Source: Phaeobacter sp. 11ANDIMAR09
GTDB taxonomy: Bacteria; Pseudomonadota; Alphaproteobacteria; Rhodobacterales; Rhodobacteraceae
Assembly: GCF_001294455.1 (NCBI RefSeq)
Contig: NZ_LIKT01000004.1
Coordinates: forward strand, 62,001-126,000
Direction: 5' to 3'
DNA: 64,000 nucleotides
Shown here: piece after piece, positions 14,992 to 22,531 of the stretch
Layout: the number at the start of each line of letters is the position of its first letter
Position numbering within the stretch: the first letter of the stretch is position 1
Position numbers and translations under genes: made by a program
Notes under the pieces: generated by a model
Told to the model about the DNA's origin: nothing
Database searches by the model: none
Seen by the model: the letters and a program-made list of their open reading frames with translations, nothing else

Positions 14992-15525
14992 TTAGTCGGC
15001 TGGTTTGCCCGGCAGAAAGCGGGCGACCTTGGCGCCCAGCTTCAGCACCGCCAGATGTACCGAGCGGGGCAGGCGAGAGAAATCAACATACCACTCATCA
15101 AACATCCGCATCACCCGCAGGGTCTCGCCCATACGGTCCTTGGTGCGTTTGGGGGTGTCATCGCCTTCGGCCTCTTTCATCACCTCCTCCAAGGCACGCA
15201 GGGTGGGGGCAAACTCCCGCTCGCGCCGGGTCTTGATCACTGCATCCACCAGGTCGAACATGTCGCGGATCGAGGTGAAGTGATCGCGCCGATCGCCGAG
15301 CTGACGCGAGGCTTTGACCAGCCCCTGGGATTGTAGCTCTTTCAACCCGTTGGAGACATTGGACCGTGCCAGATTGAGCGTCTCGCAGATCTCATCCGCT
15401 GTCATCGGATCAGTGGAGATATGCAGCAGCGCGTGGATCTGCGCCACGGAGCGGTTGACCCCCCATTTGGAGCCCATCTCGCCCCAGTGGAGGATGAAAT
15501 TCTGCATGGCGGGGGTCAGTCTCAT
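14992..15525 (-). CDS. GbsR/MarR-family transcriptional regulator
   Basis: 177 residues. The winged helix-turn-helix is at ~40-95 (MTADEICETLNLARSNVSNG, LKELQSQGLVKASRQLGDRR), with an N-terminal helix FILHWGEMGSKWGVNRSVAQ typical of the GbsR branch, and a long helical C-terminal dimerisation part. I chose the ATG at 15525 (AGGATATTCAG upstream) over the longer frame. The intergenic DNA it shares with the divergent gene carries two inverted repeats, likely its own operators. First gene of the desaturase operon. Confidence 0.88.
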   Translation of the reverse strand: MRLTPAMQNFILHWGEMGSKWGVNRSVAQIHALLHISTDPMTADEICETLNLARSNVSNGLKELQSQGLVKASRQLGDRRDHFTSIRDMFDLVDAVIKTRREREFAPTLRALEEVMKEAEGDDTPKRTKDRMGETLRVMRMFDEWYVDFSRLPRSVHLAVLKLGAKVARFLPGKPAD

Positions 15526-15539
15526 CTGAATATCCTGAA

Positions 15540-15559
15540 ATTTCTGTAAAGACAGAAAT
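15540..15559. promoter_or_regulatory. Likely GbsR/MarR-type operator 1
   Basis: ATTTCTGT-AAAG-ACAGAAAT: perfect 8-bp arms, 14 bp upstream of the regulator start. Its size and place fit a dimeric MarR-fold repressor controlling its own gene. Confidence 0.6.
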
Positions 15560-15578
15560 ACACGAAAATTGCACCCGG

Positions 15579-15595
15579 TCAAGAATTTTCCTTGA
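15579..15595. promoter_or_regulatory. Possible operator 2 in the divergent promoter region
   Basis: TCAAG (15579-15583) and CTTGA (15591-15595) around AT-rich DNA, between the regulator and the gene at 15651. Shorter arms than site 1 and a different sequence, so it may be a second regulator's site. Confidence 0.35.
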
Positions 15596-15650
15596 TCCAG
15601 AATTGCCAGGGGTTGCAAGGTGTCTGGTATTTACAGTCAGGGAGTTTGAA

Positions 15651-15908
15651 ATGCGCGATCTGTTTATAGGTCTTTTTGATAAGTTGGTGGGTGTTTTTGT
15701 GATCCTGCTCTGCATTGGGGTGTTGGCCGGTACGGCGGGGGCCTTTTTGGCGCCTGCTCCAAACGGTGGTCTGCTGCCAGCTCTGGCAGTCTTTGTCATC
15801 GGCTCGATCTATGCCATTTTAATGGGCGGGATGATGTACTTGTTTCTGGGCGTCTATCACAATACCAAGCGCACGGCGGAGGCCATCGAGGAATTGGCCC
15901 GGCGCTAG
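15651..15908 (+). CDS. Small membrane protein divergent from the regulator
   Basis: 85 residues with two hydrophobic helices (VGVFVILLCIGVLAGTAGAF and ALAVFVIGSIYAILMGGMMY) and a short charged C terminus (NTKRTAEAIEELARR). AGGGAG lies before the ATG at 15651; the frame is open upstream to 15603 without conserved sequence. Its promoter region is shared with the GbsR-like regulator, so it is probably a target of it. Confidence 0.75.
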   Translation: MRDLFIGLFDKLVGVFVILLCIGVLAGTAGAFLAPAPNGGLLPALAVFVIGSIYAILMGGMMYLFLGVYHNTKRTAEAIEELARR

Positions 15909-15912
15909 CTCA

Positions 15913-15954
15913 GCCAACAGAAAAAACCGGCGAAGCCTGTTGGCTCCGCCGGTT
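15913..15954 (+). terminator. Terminator with two interleaved stems
   Basis: Stem A: GCCAACAG (15913-15920) with CTGTTGGC (15937-15944). Stem B: AACCGGCG (15925-15932) with CGCCGGTT (15947-15954), followed by CTTTGTTTTT. The arms interleave, so the two are mutually exclusive or form a pseudoknot. It lies between convergent genes; stem B is the plus-strand terminator. Confidence 0.75.
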
Positions 15955-15991
15955 CTTTGTTTTTGCCATTCAGGAAAATGCTGAGGTAGGC

Positions 15992-16465
15992 TTACTGCTG
16001 CAGGGCAGCTGGCTCAACATCTGCGATGTTTTCCCAGTGGCCGTTGGCGTCCTGAACGAAGCCAGGGATGTTACCTTCCCAGCGGGTCTGGATGTCCTTG
16101 GACAGGTTCAGATAGAGTTTGTTGTCAACGATCTTCCAGTATTCTGGGTCGCCGTCGAATTTAAATCCCATGGCGGTGCCAAAGGCGCAGTAGCCGCCGT
16201 AGGCGGGCAGATATGCTTCAGGGTTGGCCTCAAACTGCGCTTTGTGCTCTTCGGAAGCAAAGCGGTAGGTCGCGTCATTAAAAACAGTTGTGATTTTATA
16301 GCTGCCCTTGGCGGGGGCACCGTCGGTGAAATAGGCGACGGGGTCGTAGCCCTGCATGGCAAGACCGGTGGAGGATGCGTTGAGCTCAACGCCAGCGGCC
16401 ATTGCCGAGGTTACCAATGCAACCGAAAGTGCCACGCCGCTCAGCAGGGATTTAAATGCGTTCAT
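15992..16465 (-). CDS. Secreted YHS-domain protein
   Basis: 157 residues. A Sec signal peptide (SLLSGVALSVALVTSAMAAG) precedes a YHS domain: GLAMQGYDPVAYFTDGAPAKG, RFASEEHKAQFEANPEAYLP and YGGYCAFGTAMG. YHS proteins are thought to bind metals, and the Cys in YGGYCA is the usual conserved one. Periplasmic; exact function unknown. The divergent region upstream holds a perfect inverted repeat at 16589. Confidence 0.9.
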   Translation of the reverse strand: MNAFKSLLSGVALSVALVTSAMAAGVELNASSTGLAMQGYDPVAYFTDGAPAKGSYKITTVFNDATYRFASEEHKAQFEANPEAYLPAYGGYCAFGTAMGFKFDGDPEYWKIVDNKLYLNLSKDIQTRWEGNIPGFVQDANGHWENIADVEPAALQQ

Positions 16466-16588
16466 CGGATCGTTCCTTTTCCTGTCCGGTCAGGGGCTGC
16501 TTTCGCGGGCTGACCGGCACATTTGCGATTTGTATGATGGCCTGTCTGGCTGTCATGGAACCCATGTGGAGAGGGGCTCGATCACGTT

Positions 16589-16609
16589 CAATCAAACTGT
16601 TTTTGATTG
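16589..16609. promoter_or_regulatory. Inverted repeat between YHS gene and the gene at 16738
   Basis: CAATCAAA-CTGTT-TTTGATTG: perfect 8-bp arms in the 272-bp divergent region. It is about 125 bp from either start codon. The rest of this region shows no gene. Candidate operator for a dimeric regulator; none can be named. Confidence 0.45.
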
Positions 16610-16737
16610 CGCAAATGCTCAGAATAGATGTGCGTTGATGCGCAGATCTGGGGGATCACAATATCAAGAGGTCCTTATTTTACTGACATATCTGATACCA
16701 CAGGGCACAATGAAGCCATTAAACAGGAGGGGTTTTT

Positions 16738-17088
16738 ATGCAGAATAGTTTTTGCCGACGACGCTTGATTGCCGGGCTTGTGGCCTCCGCAATGCTGGCT
16801 GCCACTGGTGCTGCTGCGCAAACTGTTGCCGGGCTTTACCGGGCTGAAGGGCGCAATCCGGATGGCAGCAGCTACAGTGGGACAGTGCAGATCCGCGAAA
16901 ACGGGGGCGGGGTCCAGATCAACTGGCAGGTCGGCAGTCAAAGCTACGCGGGCAAGGGCACCCGCAGTGGTGATGTGATCTGGGTGGATTGGGGCGATAC
17001 CTATCCGGTTGTCTATGTGCGCATGCCCAGCGGAGAGCTGCACGGGACCTGGGCCAATGGCCGAGGATTGGAGCGACTCATTCCCTAG
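16738..17088 (+). CDS. Small secreted beta-rich protein
   Basis: 116 residues: a signal peptide (~1-28, cleaved after AAAQ-like AxA) and an ~88-residue mature domain with repeated Gly/Val/Trp beta-strand patterns (GLYRAEGRNPDGSSYSGTV, VQINWQVGSQSYAGKG, GELHGTWANGRGLERL). Such proteins are widespread in alphaproteobacteria as uncharacterised exported proteins. CAGGAGG lies before the ATG. Function not known. Confidence 0.8.
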   Translation: MQNSFCRRRLIAGLVASAMLAATGAAAQTVAGLYRAEGRNPDGSSYSGTVQIRENGGGVQINWQVGSQSYAGKGTRSGDVIWVDWGDTYPVVYVRMPSGELHGTWANGRGLERLIP

Positions 17089-17136
17089 TGACGCAGCCCG
17101 GATGAGGGGGGAAGGGGCAGGAGCTGCCCCCTGTCT

Positions 17137-17742
17137 TCATTTTTGGCCAATGCGCGGCTCGGTGCCTGCCAGCAGGCGGCTGATATTGGCGCCATGGCGC
17201 CAGAACACAATCGCCGCCAGCAGGAGGGCCAGCAAGATCGCGGCTGGATAGCCCAACACATAGGCCCAGAGCGGCGCGGCCAGCGCGGCAACCAGGGCGC
17301 TCAGCGATGAGATCCGGCTGACGGCGGCGGTGGCCACCCATGTCAGGCAGCAGGCAATGCCAACTGGCCAAGCCAGCGCCAGCATTAACCCAAGGAAAGT
17401 GGCAACGCCCTTGCCGCCCTTGAACTTCAGCCAGATGGGGAAGCAGTGGCCCAGGAAAGCAGCCAGTCCAGCCAGCTGCGCGGCGTCTTCGCCGGCCAGA
17501 GAACGCGCCAATAGCACCGCCGCCGCGCCTTTGCCGCCATCCAAGATCAGCGTCGCTGCCGCGGCGGCTTTGCTGCCGGTGCGCAGCACATTGGTGGTGC
17601 CGATATTGCCCGAGCCTATTTCGCGCAGGTTACCCAGCCCCAGGGCGCGGGTCAGCACCAGCCCAAAGGGGATCGAACCCAACATATAGCCAATCACGGC
17701 CCAAAGCAGCAGGATGGCAGCGGCGCTTTCAATCAGGGGCAT
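17137..17742 (-). CDS. plsY: Acyl-phosphate glycerol-3-phosphate acyltransferase PlsY
   Basis: 201 residues, integral membrane. PlsY acylates glycerol 3-phosphate from acyl-phosphate, the first acylation in phospholipid synthesis. The three signature motifs are present: SGNIGTTNVLR (~44), KFKGGKGVAT (~107) and WRHGANISRLLAG near the C terminus. Its ATG overlaps the stop of the dihydroorotase-like gene by one base (TGATG), so it is the last cistron of the pyrB operon. Confidence 0.95.
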   Translation of the reverse strand: MPLIESAAAILLLWAVIGYMLGSIPFGLVLTRALGLGNLREIGSGNIGTTNVLRTGSKAAAAATLILDGGKGAAAVLLARSLAGEDAAQLAGLAAFLGHCFPIWLKFKGGKGVATFLGLMLALAWPVGIACCLTWVATAAVSRISSLSALVAALAAPLWAYVLGYPAAILLALLLAAIVFWRHGANISRLLAGTEPRIGQK

Positions 17743-19052
17743 CAGTCTCTCCGGTATACCGGCGTACCGGTGACATAGGTTGCCAGCACTCTGCCCTGCA
17801 TACGCTGTCCGTCATAGGGCGTATTTTGCGATTTTGATTTTAGCTGGAAACGATCCATCACAAAGGGCATGTCGGGGTCAAACAGTACCAGATCGGCCGG
17901 TGCTTCGGCGCTGAGCCGACCCGAAGCCAGTCCCAGCCGTCTTGCCGGGTTCAGTGCCATGGCGCGGAACAGGGTTGGCAGATCCATGAGCTCACCATGA
18001 TAAAGCCGCATCGCCGCCGGCAGCAGGGTTTCCAGCGCTACGGCGCCTGCCGCTGCTTCCTCAAAGGGCAGACGCTTGCTTTCCTCATCCTGCGGCGTGT
18101 GCATGGAGGAGATCGTGTCGATCAGCCCCGAGCGCACCGCTTCGGCCACGGCCAGGCGATCCTCTTCTGAGCGCAGCGGTGGCTTCACCTTAAAGAAGGT
18201 GCGGTAGTCGGCCACATCCAGCTCGTTCAGGGTCAGGTGATGGATCGAAGTGCCGGCGGTGATGTCCAACCCGTTGGCCTTGGCGCGTTCCAGCGCGGGC
18301 AGGGCGCGGGCGGTGGTGATCTGATCAGCGTGATACTTGGCGCCAGTCATCTCGAGCAAGGCAATGTCACGGTCCAGCCCCATGCGCTCCGCCATGGGCG
18401 AAACCGCTGGCAGGCCCCGCAGGGCGGCAAACTTGCCCGAAGTCGCCGCAGCCCCAGCACTCAAGAGCGGCTCCTGCGGGTGGGCTATGACCAATGCCCC
18501 GCATGAGCGCGCATAGGTCAGCGCCCGGGAAAACACCTTGGTATTGCTGACCACATGATCGCAATCGGAAAAGGCCACGGCGCCGGCATCCATCAAAAAG
18601 CCGATCTCGGTCATCTCGCGCCCGTCGCGCCCCTTGGTCAGCGCCGCCATGGGCAGCACATGCACCGGCGCATCCTCTTGGGCGCGGCGGGTGACAAATT
18701 CCAGCGTTTCCGGACTGTCGATGCTCGGCGTGGTATCGGGGCGGGTGACGATGGTGGTGACGCCCCCGGCCGCTGCTGCCAGACCTGCGGTCTTATAGCT
18801 TTCCTTGTGGCGCTCGCCCGGCTCGCAGACCTTGACGCCGATATCGACAATGCCGGGCGCCAGGCATTTGCCCTCACAGTCGATGATTTCGGCAGTACTG
18901 GCGTCAATGTTTCGCGCACGAAACAGTTGCGCAGGCTCCGTACCCGCGGGCAGGATCTCGGCAATCTTGCCGTCCTGAACCAGCAAAACCCCCAGGCTAT
19001 CGGTGCCGGCTTCCGGGTCGATCAGGCGGGCATTGGTGAACAATAGGGTCAT
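17742..19052 (-). CDS. pyrC: Dihydroorotase homologue lacking metal ligands (PyrC'-like)
   Basis: 436 residues of the class I dihydroorotase/amidohydrolase fold. The active-site motif DxHxHxR-EPG is replaced by DIGVKVCEPG, so both zinc-binding His and the substrate Arg are lost, and the catalytic TDHAPH stretch reads SSMHTPQ. IAHPQEP and SIHHLT are partly kept. An active dihydroorotase must therefore lie elsewhere. By analogy with Pseudomonas PyrC', which supports aspartate transcarbamoylase assembly, I infer a structural partner of the PyrB encoded 1 kb upstream. It is in the operon pyrB - two unknown genes - this gene - plsY. The gene symbol follows family naming, not activity. Confidence 0.88.
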   Translation of the reverse strand: MTLLFTNARLIDPEAGTDSLGVLLVQDGKIAEILPAGTEPAQLFRARNIDASTAEIIDCEGKCLAPGIVDIGVKVCEPGERHKESYKTAGLAAAAGGVTTIVTRPDTTPSIDSPETLEFVTRRAQEDAPVHVLPMAALTKGRDGREMTEIGFLMDAGAVAFSDCDHVVSNTKVFSRALTYARSCGALVIAHPQEPLLSAGAAATSGKFAALRGLPAVSPMAERMGLDRDIALLEMTGAKYHADQITTARALPALERAKANGLDITAGTSIHHLTLNELDVADYRTFFKVKPPLRSEEDRLAVAEAVRSGLIDTISSMHTPQDEESKRLPFEEAAAGAVALETLLPAAMRLYHGELMDLPTLFRAMALNPARRLGLASGRLSAEAPADLVLFDPDMPFVMDRFQLKSKSQNTPYDGQRMQGRVLATYVTGTPVYRRD

Positions 19053-19107
19053 CGCGGATTTCTTCTTTCACGTTCAACGTCGGATCGTTTTGGCGGTTTG
19101 ATTTTCA

Positions 19108-19488
19108 TCACCGCGCCCCTTCGATGGTGCTGGCAGTAAAGGCAGGGCTGGCCTGATACTTGATCAGATGCTTGTCGCCGCCCTTGGTGATCACCTGCAC
19201 GTAGGAGCCCATGGTCTTGACCGCTTCGATCTGGTTCAGCGCCACCCGGCGCTCGGCGGGGCCGGTCAGCACACCGTTCTCAATGCGCCAGACCACGGCC
19301 AGCTCTTCGCTCATCATGTACCAGCCACGCAAAACAATCGCCGCCAGCCCGCCAATGGCACCAGTCCAGACATGTGGATTGTCCAGGGCCCAAAGGATAA
19401 CCATCCCCGCCACCATGGCAATCGCGGCCATCCAGGCATGGGCGGTGATATAAGCGCTGCGGTTGGGGGTAAACTCGATTACATCCAT
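19108..19488 (-). CDS. Membrane protein with bacterial PH-like domain
   Basis: 126 residues. Two hydrophobic helices (~15-35 WMAAIAMVAGMVILWAL, ~40-57 VWTGAIGGLAAIVLRGWYMM) are followed by a compact beta-rich domain (WRIENGVLTGPAERRVALNQ, IEAVKTMGSYVQVITKGG) of the YdbT/bPH2 type. The start is one base from the stop of the previous gene, so translation is coupled. Role unknown; its position between pyrB and the dihydroorotase homologue is the only hint. Confidence 0.75.
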   Translation of the reverse strand: MDVIEFTPNRSAYITAHAWMAAIAMVAGMVILWALDNPHVWTGAIGGLAAIVLRGWYMMSEELAVVWRIENGVLTGPAERRVALNQIEAVKTMGSYVQVITKGGDKHLIKYQASPAFTASTIEGAR

Positions 19489-19489
19489 C

Positions 19490-20026
19490 TCAGAACACCA
19501 ATAGATACAGGATGAGAAAAACGAGGCTCATCACGATGGCAAACAGGGTCGCGCCGATCCGTCGTGCGGCATTGCGAGCGTCGCGCGGCGAGGTTTTGGG
19601 CGCTGAATAGGGCTTGCTGCTTTCGGGCGTGGACATGGGCGGGGCGCTCCAGTTGACGGGGGTTTCGCCATAGCTGGCAATTGGGCGGATCTGGCTGGCC
19701 GGGGTCAGGTGCGTGGCCTTCCCCCCAAAGGCGCGCGAGCGCAGCAGCAGAATATGCCCCTCCAGCGCGGTGAGTGCTTTGCGATCTGCGGCGATCTCGG
19801 CCTCGGCCAGGCCGCAGCCCTGGGTGAGATAGCCCGCCAGCCCCAGCTCTTCGAGATCGGAAATCGGAAAGATCTCGACATGATCCAGATCGATCTCGTC
19901 AATTCCCAGCACCTGTGCCAGGGCACCGGGTTCGCGCAGAAACCGGGCCTGTTCGGGGGCCATGTCCAGATCAAAGATCCGGATCACGCCGCGTTCGCCC
20001 GCTGGGATTTTGATGACGCCTGCCAT
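19490..20026 (-). CDS. Tail-anchored unknown protein in the pyrB operon
   Basis: 178 residues: an N-terminal soluble alpha/beta region (GVIKIPAGERGVIRIFDLDM, LAQVLGIDEIDLDHVEIFP), a proline/serine-rich linker (~115-150) and one C-terminal helix (IGATLFAIVMSLVFLILYLL) that should anchor it in the inner membrane. I placed the start at the ATG at 20026; the longer frame overlaps pyrB. It begins four bases after the pyrB stop. No family recognised. Confidence 0.75.
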   Translation of the reverse strand: MAGVIKIPAGERGVIRIFDLDMAPEQARFLREPGALAQVLGIDEIDLDHVEIFPISDLEELGLAGYLTQGCGLAEAEIAADRKALTALEGHILLLRSRAFGGKATHLTPASQIRPIASYGETPVNWSAPPMSTPESSKPYSAPKTSPRDARNAARRIGATLFAIVMSLVFLILYLLVF

Positions 20027-20030
20027 GCGA

Positions 20031-20981
20031 TCAGCTGGCCTCTGCCAGGCGGCTTTTGCGCAGGTTCTGCGCCAAAAGATCCATCGCCGCCATACGCACG
20101 GCCACGCCCATTTCCACCTGCTCCTGAATGACCGACCGGTTGATGTCATCGGCGAGGGTGCCGTCGATCTCAACCCCGCGATTCATCGGGCCGGGGTGCA
20201 TGACTATGGCATCGGGTTTGGCGTATGAAAGCTTGTCGGCATCCAGCCCATAGCGGTGGAAATACTCGCGCTCAGAGGGGATGAAGCCGCCGTCCATGCG
20301 TTCCTTCTGGAGCCTCAACATCATCACCACATCGACGTCTTTCAGGCCTTCGCGCATGTCGTCATAGATCTCGGCGCCAAATTCGGCGAACTGGCCGGGC
20401 ACCAGGGTGGGCGGCCCAATCAGGCGAATGCGGTTTTCCATTTTTCCCAGCAAGATCAGGTTTGAGCGCGCCACGCGGGAATGGGCCACGTCGCCACAAA
20501 TGGCAATATTGAGCCGGTGCAGGCGGCCCTTGGCCCTGCGGATGGTCAGCGCGTCCAGCAGCGCTTGGGTTGGGTGTTCGTGCTTGCCATCGCCTGCATT
20601 CAGCACCGCGCAGTTGACCTTTTGTGCCAAGAGATCCACCGCGCCGGAATGAGGGTGTCGCACCACCAAAAGATCCGGATGCATGGCGTTCAGGGTCATG
20701 GCGGTATCAATCAGGGTCTCGCCCTTTTTGATCGAAGAGGCCTGCATCGCCATATTCATCACATCAGCGCCCAGGCGCTTGCCGGCGATCTCGAAACTTG
20801 CCTGGGTCCGGGTGGAGTTTTCAAAGAACATATTGATCTGGGTGAGCCCGGCCAGCGCATCCGCATGCTTTTCCGGACGGCGGTTCAGGTCGACATAACT
20901 GTCGGCCAGGTCCAGAATTGCAGTGATTTCATGCGGCTTGAGGGTCTCGATGCCAAGCAGGTGACGGTGGTCGAAAGACAT
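20031..20981 (-). CDS. pyrB: Aspartate carbamoyltransferase catalytic subunit
   Basis: 316 residues; condenses carbamoyl phosphate and aspartate, the committed pyrimidine step. Carbamoyl-phosphate motif [13 protein letters not shown] at ~55 and HPTQALLD at ~135, with the aspartate loop [10 protein letters not shown] at ~230. The ATG at 20981 ([14 protein letters not shown]) gives the usual length; an upstream extension of 22 codons is not conserved. No pyrI lies nearby; the dihydroorotase homologue in the same operon is the probable assembly partner. A hairpin-free 130-bp gap separates it from the divergent glycosylase gene. Confidence 0.96.
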   Translation of the reverse strand: MSFDHRHLLGIETLKPHEITAILDLADSYVDLNRRPEKHADALAGLTQINMFFENSTRTQASFEIAGKRLGADVMNMAMQASSIKKGETLIDTAMTLNAMHPDLLVVRHPHSGAVDLLAQKVNCAVLNAGDGKHEHPTQALLDALTIRRAKGRLHRLNIAICGDVAHSRVARSNLILLGKMENRIRLIGPPTLVPGQFAEFGAEIYDDMREGLKDVDVVMMLRLQKERMDGGFIPSEREYFHRYGLDADKLSYAKPDAIVMHPGPMNRGVEIDGTLADDINRSVIQEQVEMGVAVRMAAMDLLAQNLRKSRLAEAS

Positions 20982-21111
20982 GGGGCGGGCTCCGCTCTGT
21001 TTGGCGCATCTTATAGGCAGCTTGGTCCCGGCGGGCAAGGCGTGCAAGGGGCGTCAAAAGGGCCTGCATGAGGGGTGTTTCGCTTGGTCGCGCGGCAGGG
21101 TAGCTTAGGCC

Positions 21112-21918
21112 ATGGAATCGGCATTGGATTATTGGAGCGCAAAAGCGCTGTTGGAATGGCAGGTGGAGCTTGGCGCCACCGAGGCTCTGTGTGAAGCGCC
21201 GGTGAACCGCTATGAGCTGCCTGCTCCAGCCTCCAAAGGCGCGCAAAAGCCGGGGCAGGGCTCTGGCTCGCAGCCAGGCCAGCAACCGGGCATGCCGACG
21301 CCAGTTGCGCCCAAGCCAAAACCGGTGGATCCCGTGGCCGAGGCGCGCAAAGCCGCCGCCGCCGCCGCCGAGCTGCCCTCGCTGCGGGCGGCCATGGCTG
21401 CGTACCGCCATTGCGATCTGAAAATGGGTGCGCGCAATCTGGTCTTTTGTGATGGCCAGGCGGGGGCGCGGGTGATGGTGATCGGCGAGGCGCCGGGGCG
21501 CGAAGAAGACCAGCAGGGCAAACCTTTTGTTGGCGCGGCGGGGCAATTGCTGGACCGGATGCTTGACGCCATTGATCTGGGACGGGACAAAAACGTCTAT
21601 ATCACCAATGTGCTGCCCTGGCGGCCGCAGCAAAACCGCGATCCCAGTGCTGAGGAAATCGACATGATGCTGCCCTTTCTGGAGCGCCATGTGGAACTTG
21701 CCCAGCCGGAGGTCCTGGTGCTGATGGGCAATATCAGCTGTCAGGCGGTGCTGGGCAAACGCGGTATCACCCGGCTGCGCGGCACCTGGGCCGAGGCCTG
21801 GGGCAAGCCTGTGCTGCCAATGTTCCACCCGGCCTATCTGCTGCGTCAGCCCGAGCAAAAACGCGCCGCCTGGGCGGATCTGCTGGAGCTGAAGGCGCGG
21901 CTGGGCTCTGCAAACTAG
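21112..21918 (+). CDS. Uracil-DNA glycosylase family 4-like, iron-sulfur ligands mostly lost
   Basis: 268 residues. A low-complexity Pro/Lys/Gln/Ala linker (~45-85) precedes a UDG-superfamily core: motif A GEAPGREEDQQGKPFVG, NVLPWRPQQNRDP, and motif B MFHPAYLLR. Family 4 enzymes hold a [4Fe-4S] cluster with four Cys. Here only one of the expected positions (YRHC) keeps Cys; the first, the one in the VKCRP-like motif (LPWRP here) and the fourth are replaced. It is therefore probably a cluster-free branch; base-excision repair of uracil is the likely role. First gene of a cluster with the phosphoesterase, LysE exporter and moaB. Confidence 0.86.
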   Translation: MESALDYWSAKALLEWQVELGATEALCEAPVNRYELPAPASKGAQKPGQGSGSQPGQQPGMPTPVAPKPKPVDPVAEARKAAAAAAELPSLRAAMAAYRHCDLKMGARNLVFCDGQAGARVMVIGEAPGREEDQQGKPFVGAAGQLLDRMLDAIDLGRDKNVYITNVLPWRPQQNRDPSAEEIDMMLPFLERHVELAQPEVLVLMGNISCQAVLGKRGITRLRGTWAEAWGKPVLPMFHPAYLLRQPEQKRAAWADLLELKARLGSAN

Positions 21919-21931
21919 GGATTACTCTCAG

Positions 21932-22531
21932 ATGAAAATTATGGCCTTCTCCGATCTGCACCTCAGTGCCTCCCATGCGGCAGAGCTGGTTGCAGCCAGC
22001 GCGCAGGCGGATCTGGTGATTGGCGCTGGGGATTTCTGCAACCATCGCAAGGGCCTGGACCGGGCCATGGCGCTTTTGGCGGGTATCACAAAGCCGCTGA
22101 TCACCGTGCCGGGCAATGCCGAAAGCGCCGAGGAACTGCGCGCGGCCGCCCTGCCGGGCATGCATGTGCTGCACGGTGAGGCGCTGGATATCGAAGGGCT
22201 GCAGATCTTTGGCCTGGGCGGAGGGGTGCCTGAAACGCCCTTTGGCGATTGGTCCTTTGACCTGTCTGAAAAAGAAGCCGAGCGGCTTTTGTCGCGCTGC
22301 ACCCGCGCCGATCTCCTGGTCTGCCATTCCCCGCCCAAGGGTCAGGGAGATGAAACTTCGACCGGACTCTCCGTCGGGGCGCAGTCGATCCTGCAGGCGG
22401 TGGAACGATTGCAGCCGCAGCTGGCGCTCTTTGGCCATATTCACGACAGCTGGGGGTTTCGCGGTCAGCTTGATCGCACTGTGACGGCAAACCTGGGCCC
22501 GGAGCCTAGCTTCTTTGAGATCACACCATGA
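21932..22531 (+). CDS. Metallophosphoesterase, YfcE/calcineurin-like
   Basis: 199 residues with the calcineurin-fold metal motifs in order: FSDLHLS (DxH), GAGDFCN (GD), PGNAES (GNx[ED], with Ala instead of His), CHSPPKGQ and FGHIHDS (GHxH). A small cytosolic phosphodiesterase or phosphatase of unknown substrate. It starts 13 bp after the glycosylase gene and its stop overlaps the next start (ATGA). Confidence 0.88.
   Translation: MKIMAFSDLHLSASHAAELVAASAQADLVIGAGDFCNHRKGLDRAMALLAGITKPLITVPGNAESAEELRAAALPGMHVLHGEALDIEGLQIFGLGGGVPETPFGDWSFDLSEKEAERLLSRCTRADLLVCHSPPKGQGDETSTGLSVGAQSILQAVERLQPQLALFGHIHDSWGFRGQLDRTVTANLGPEPSFFEITP

Noticed and set aside
21112-21400. Frameshift or corruption at the start of the glycosylase gene
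   Set aside because: The low-complexity Pro/Ala/Lys stretch keeps frame and is a plausible disordered linker; the enzyme core is intact.
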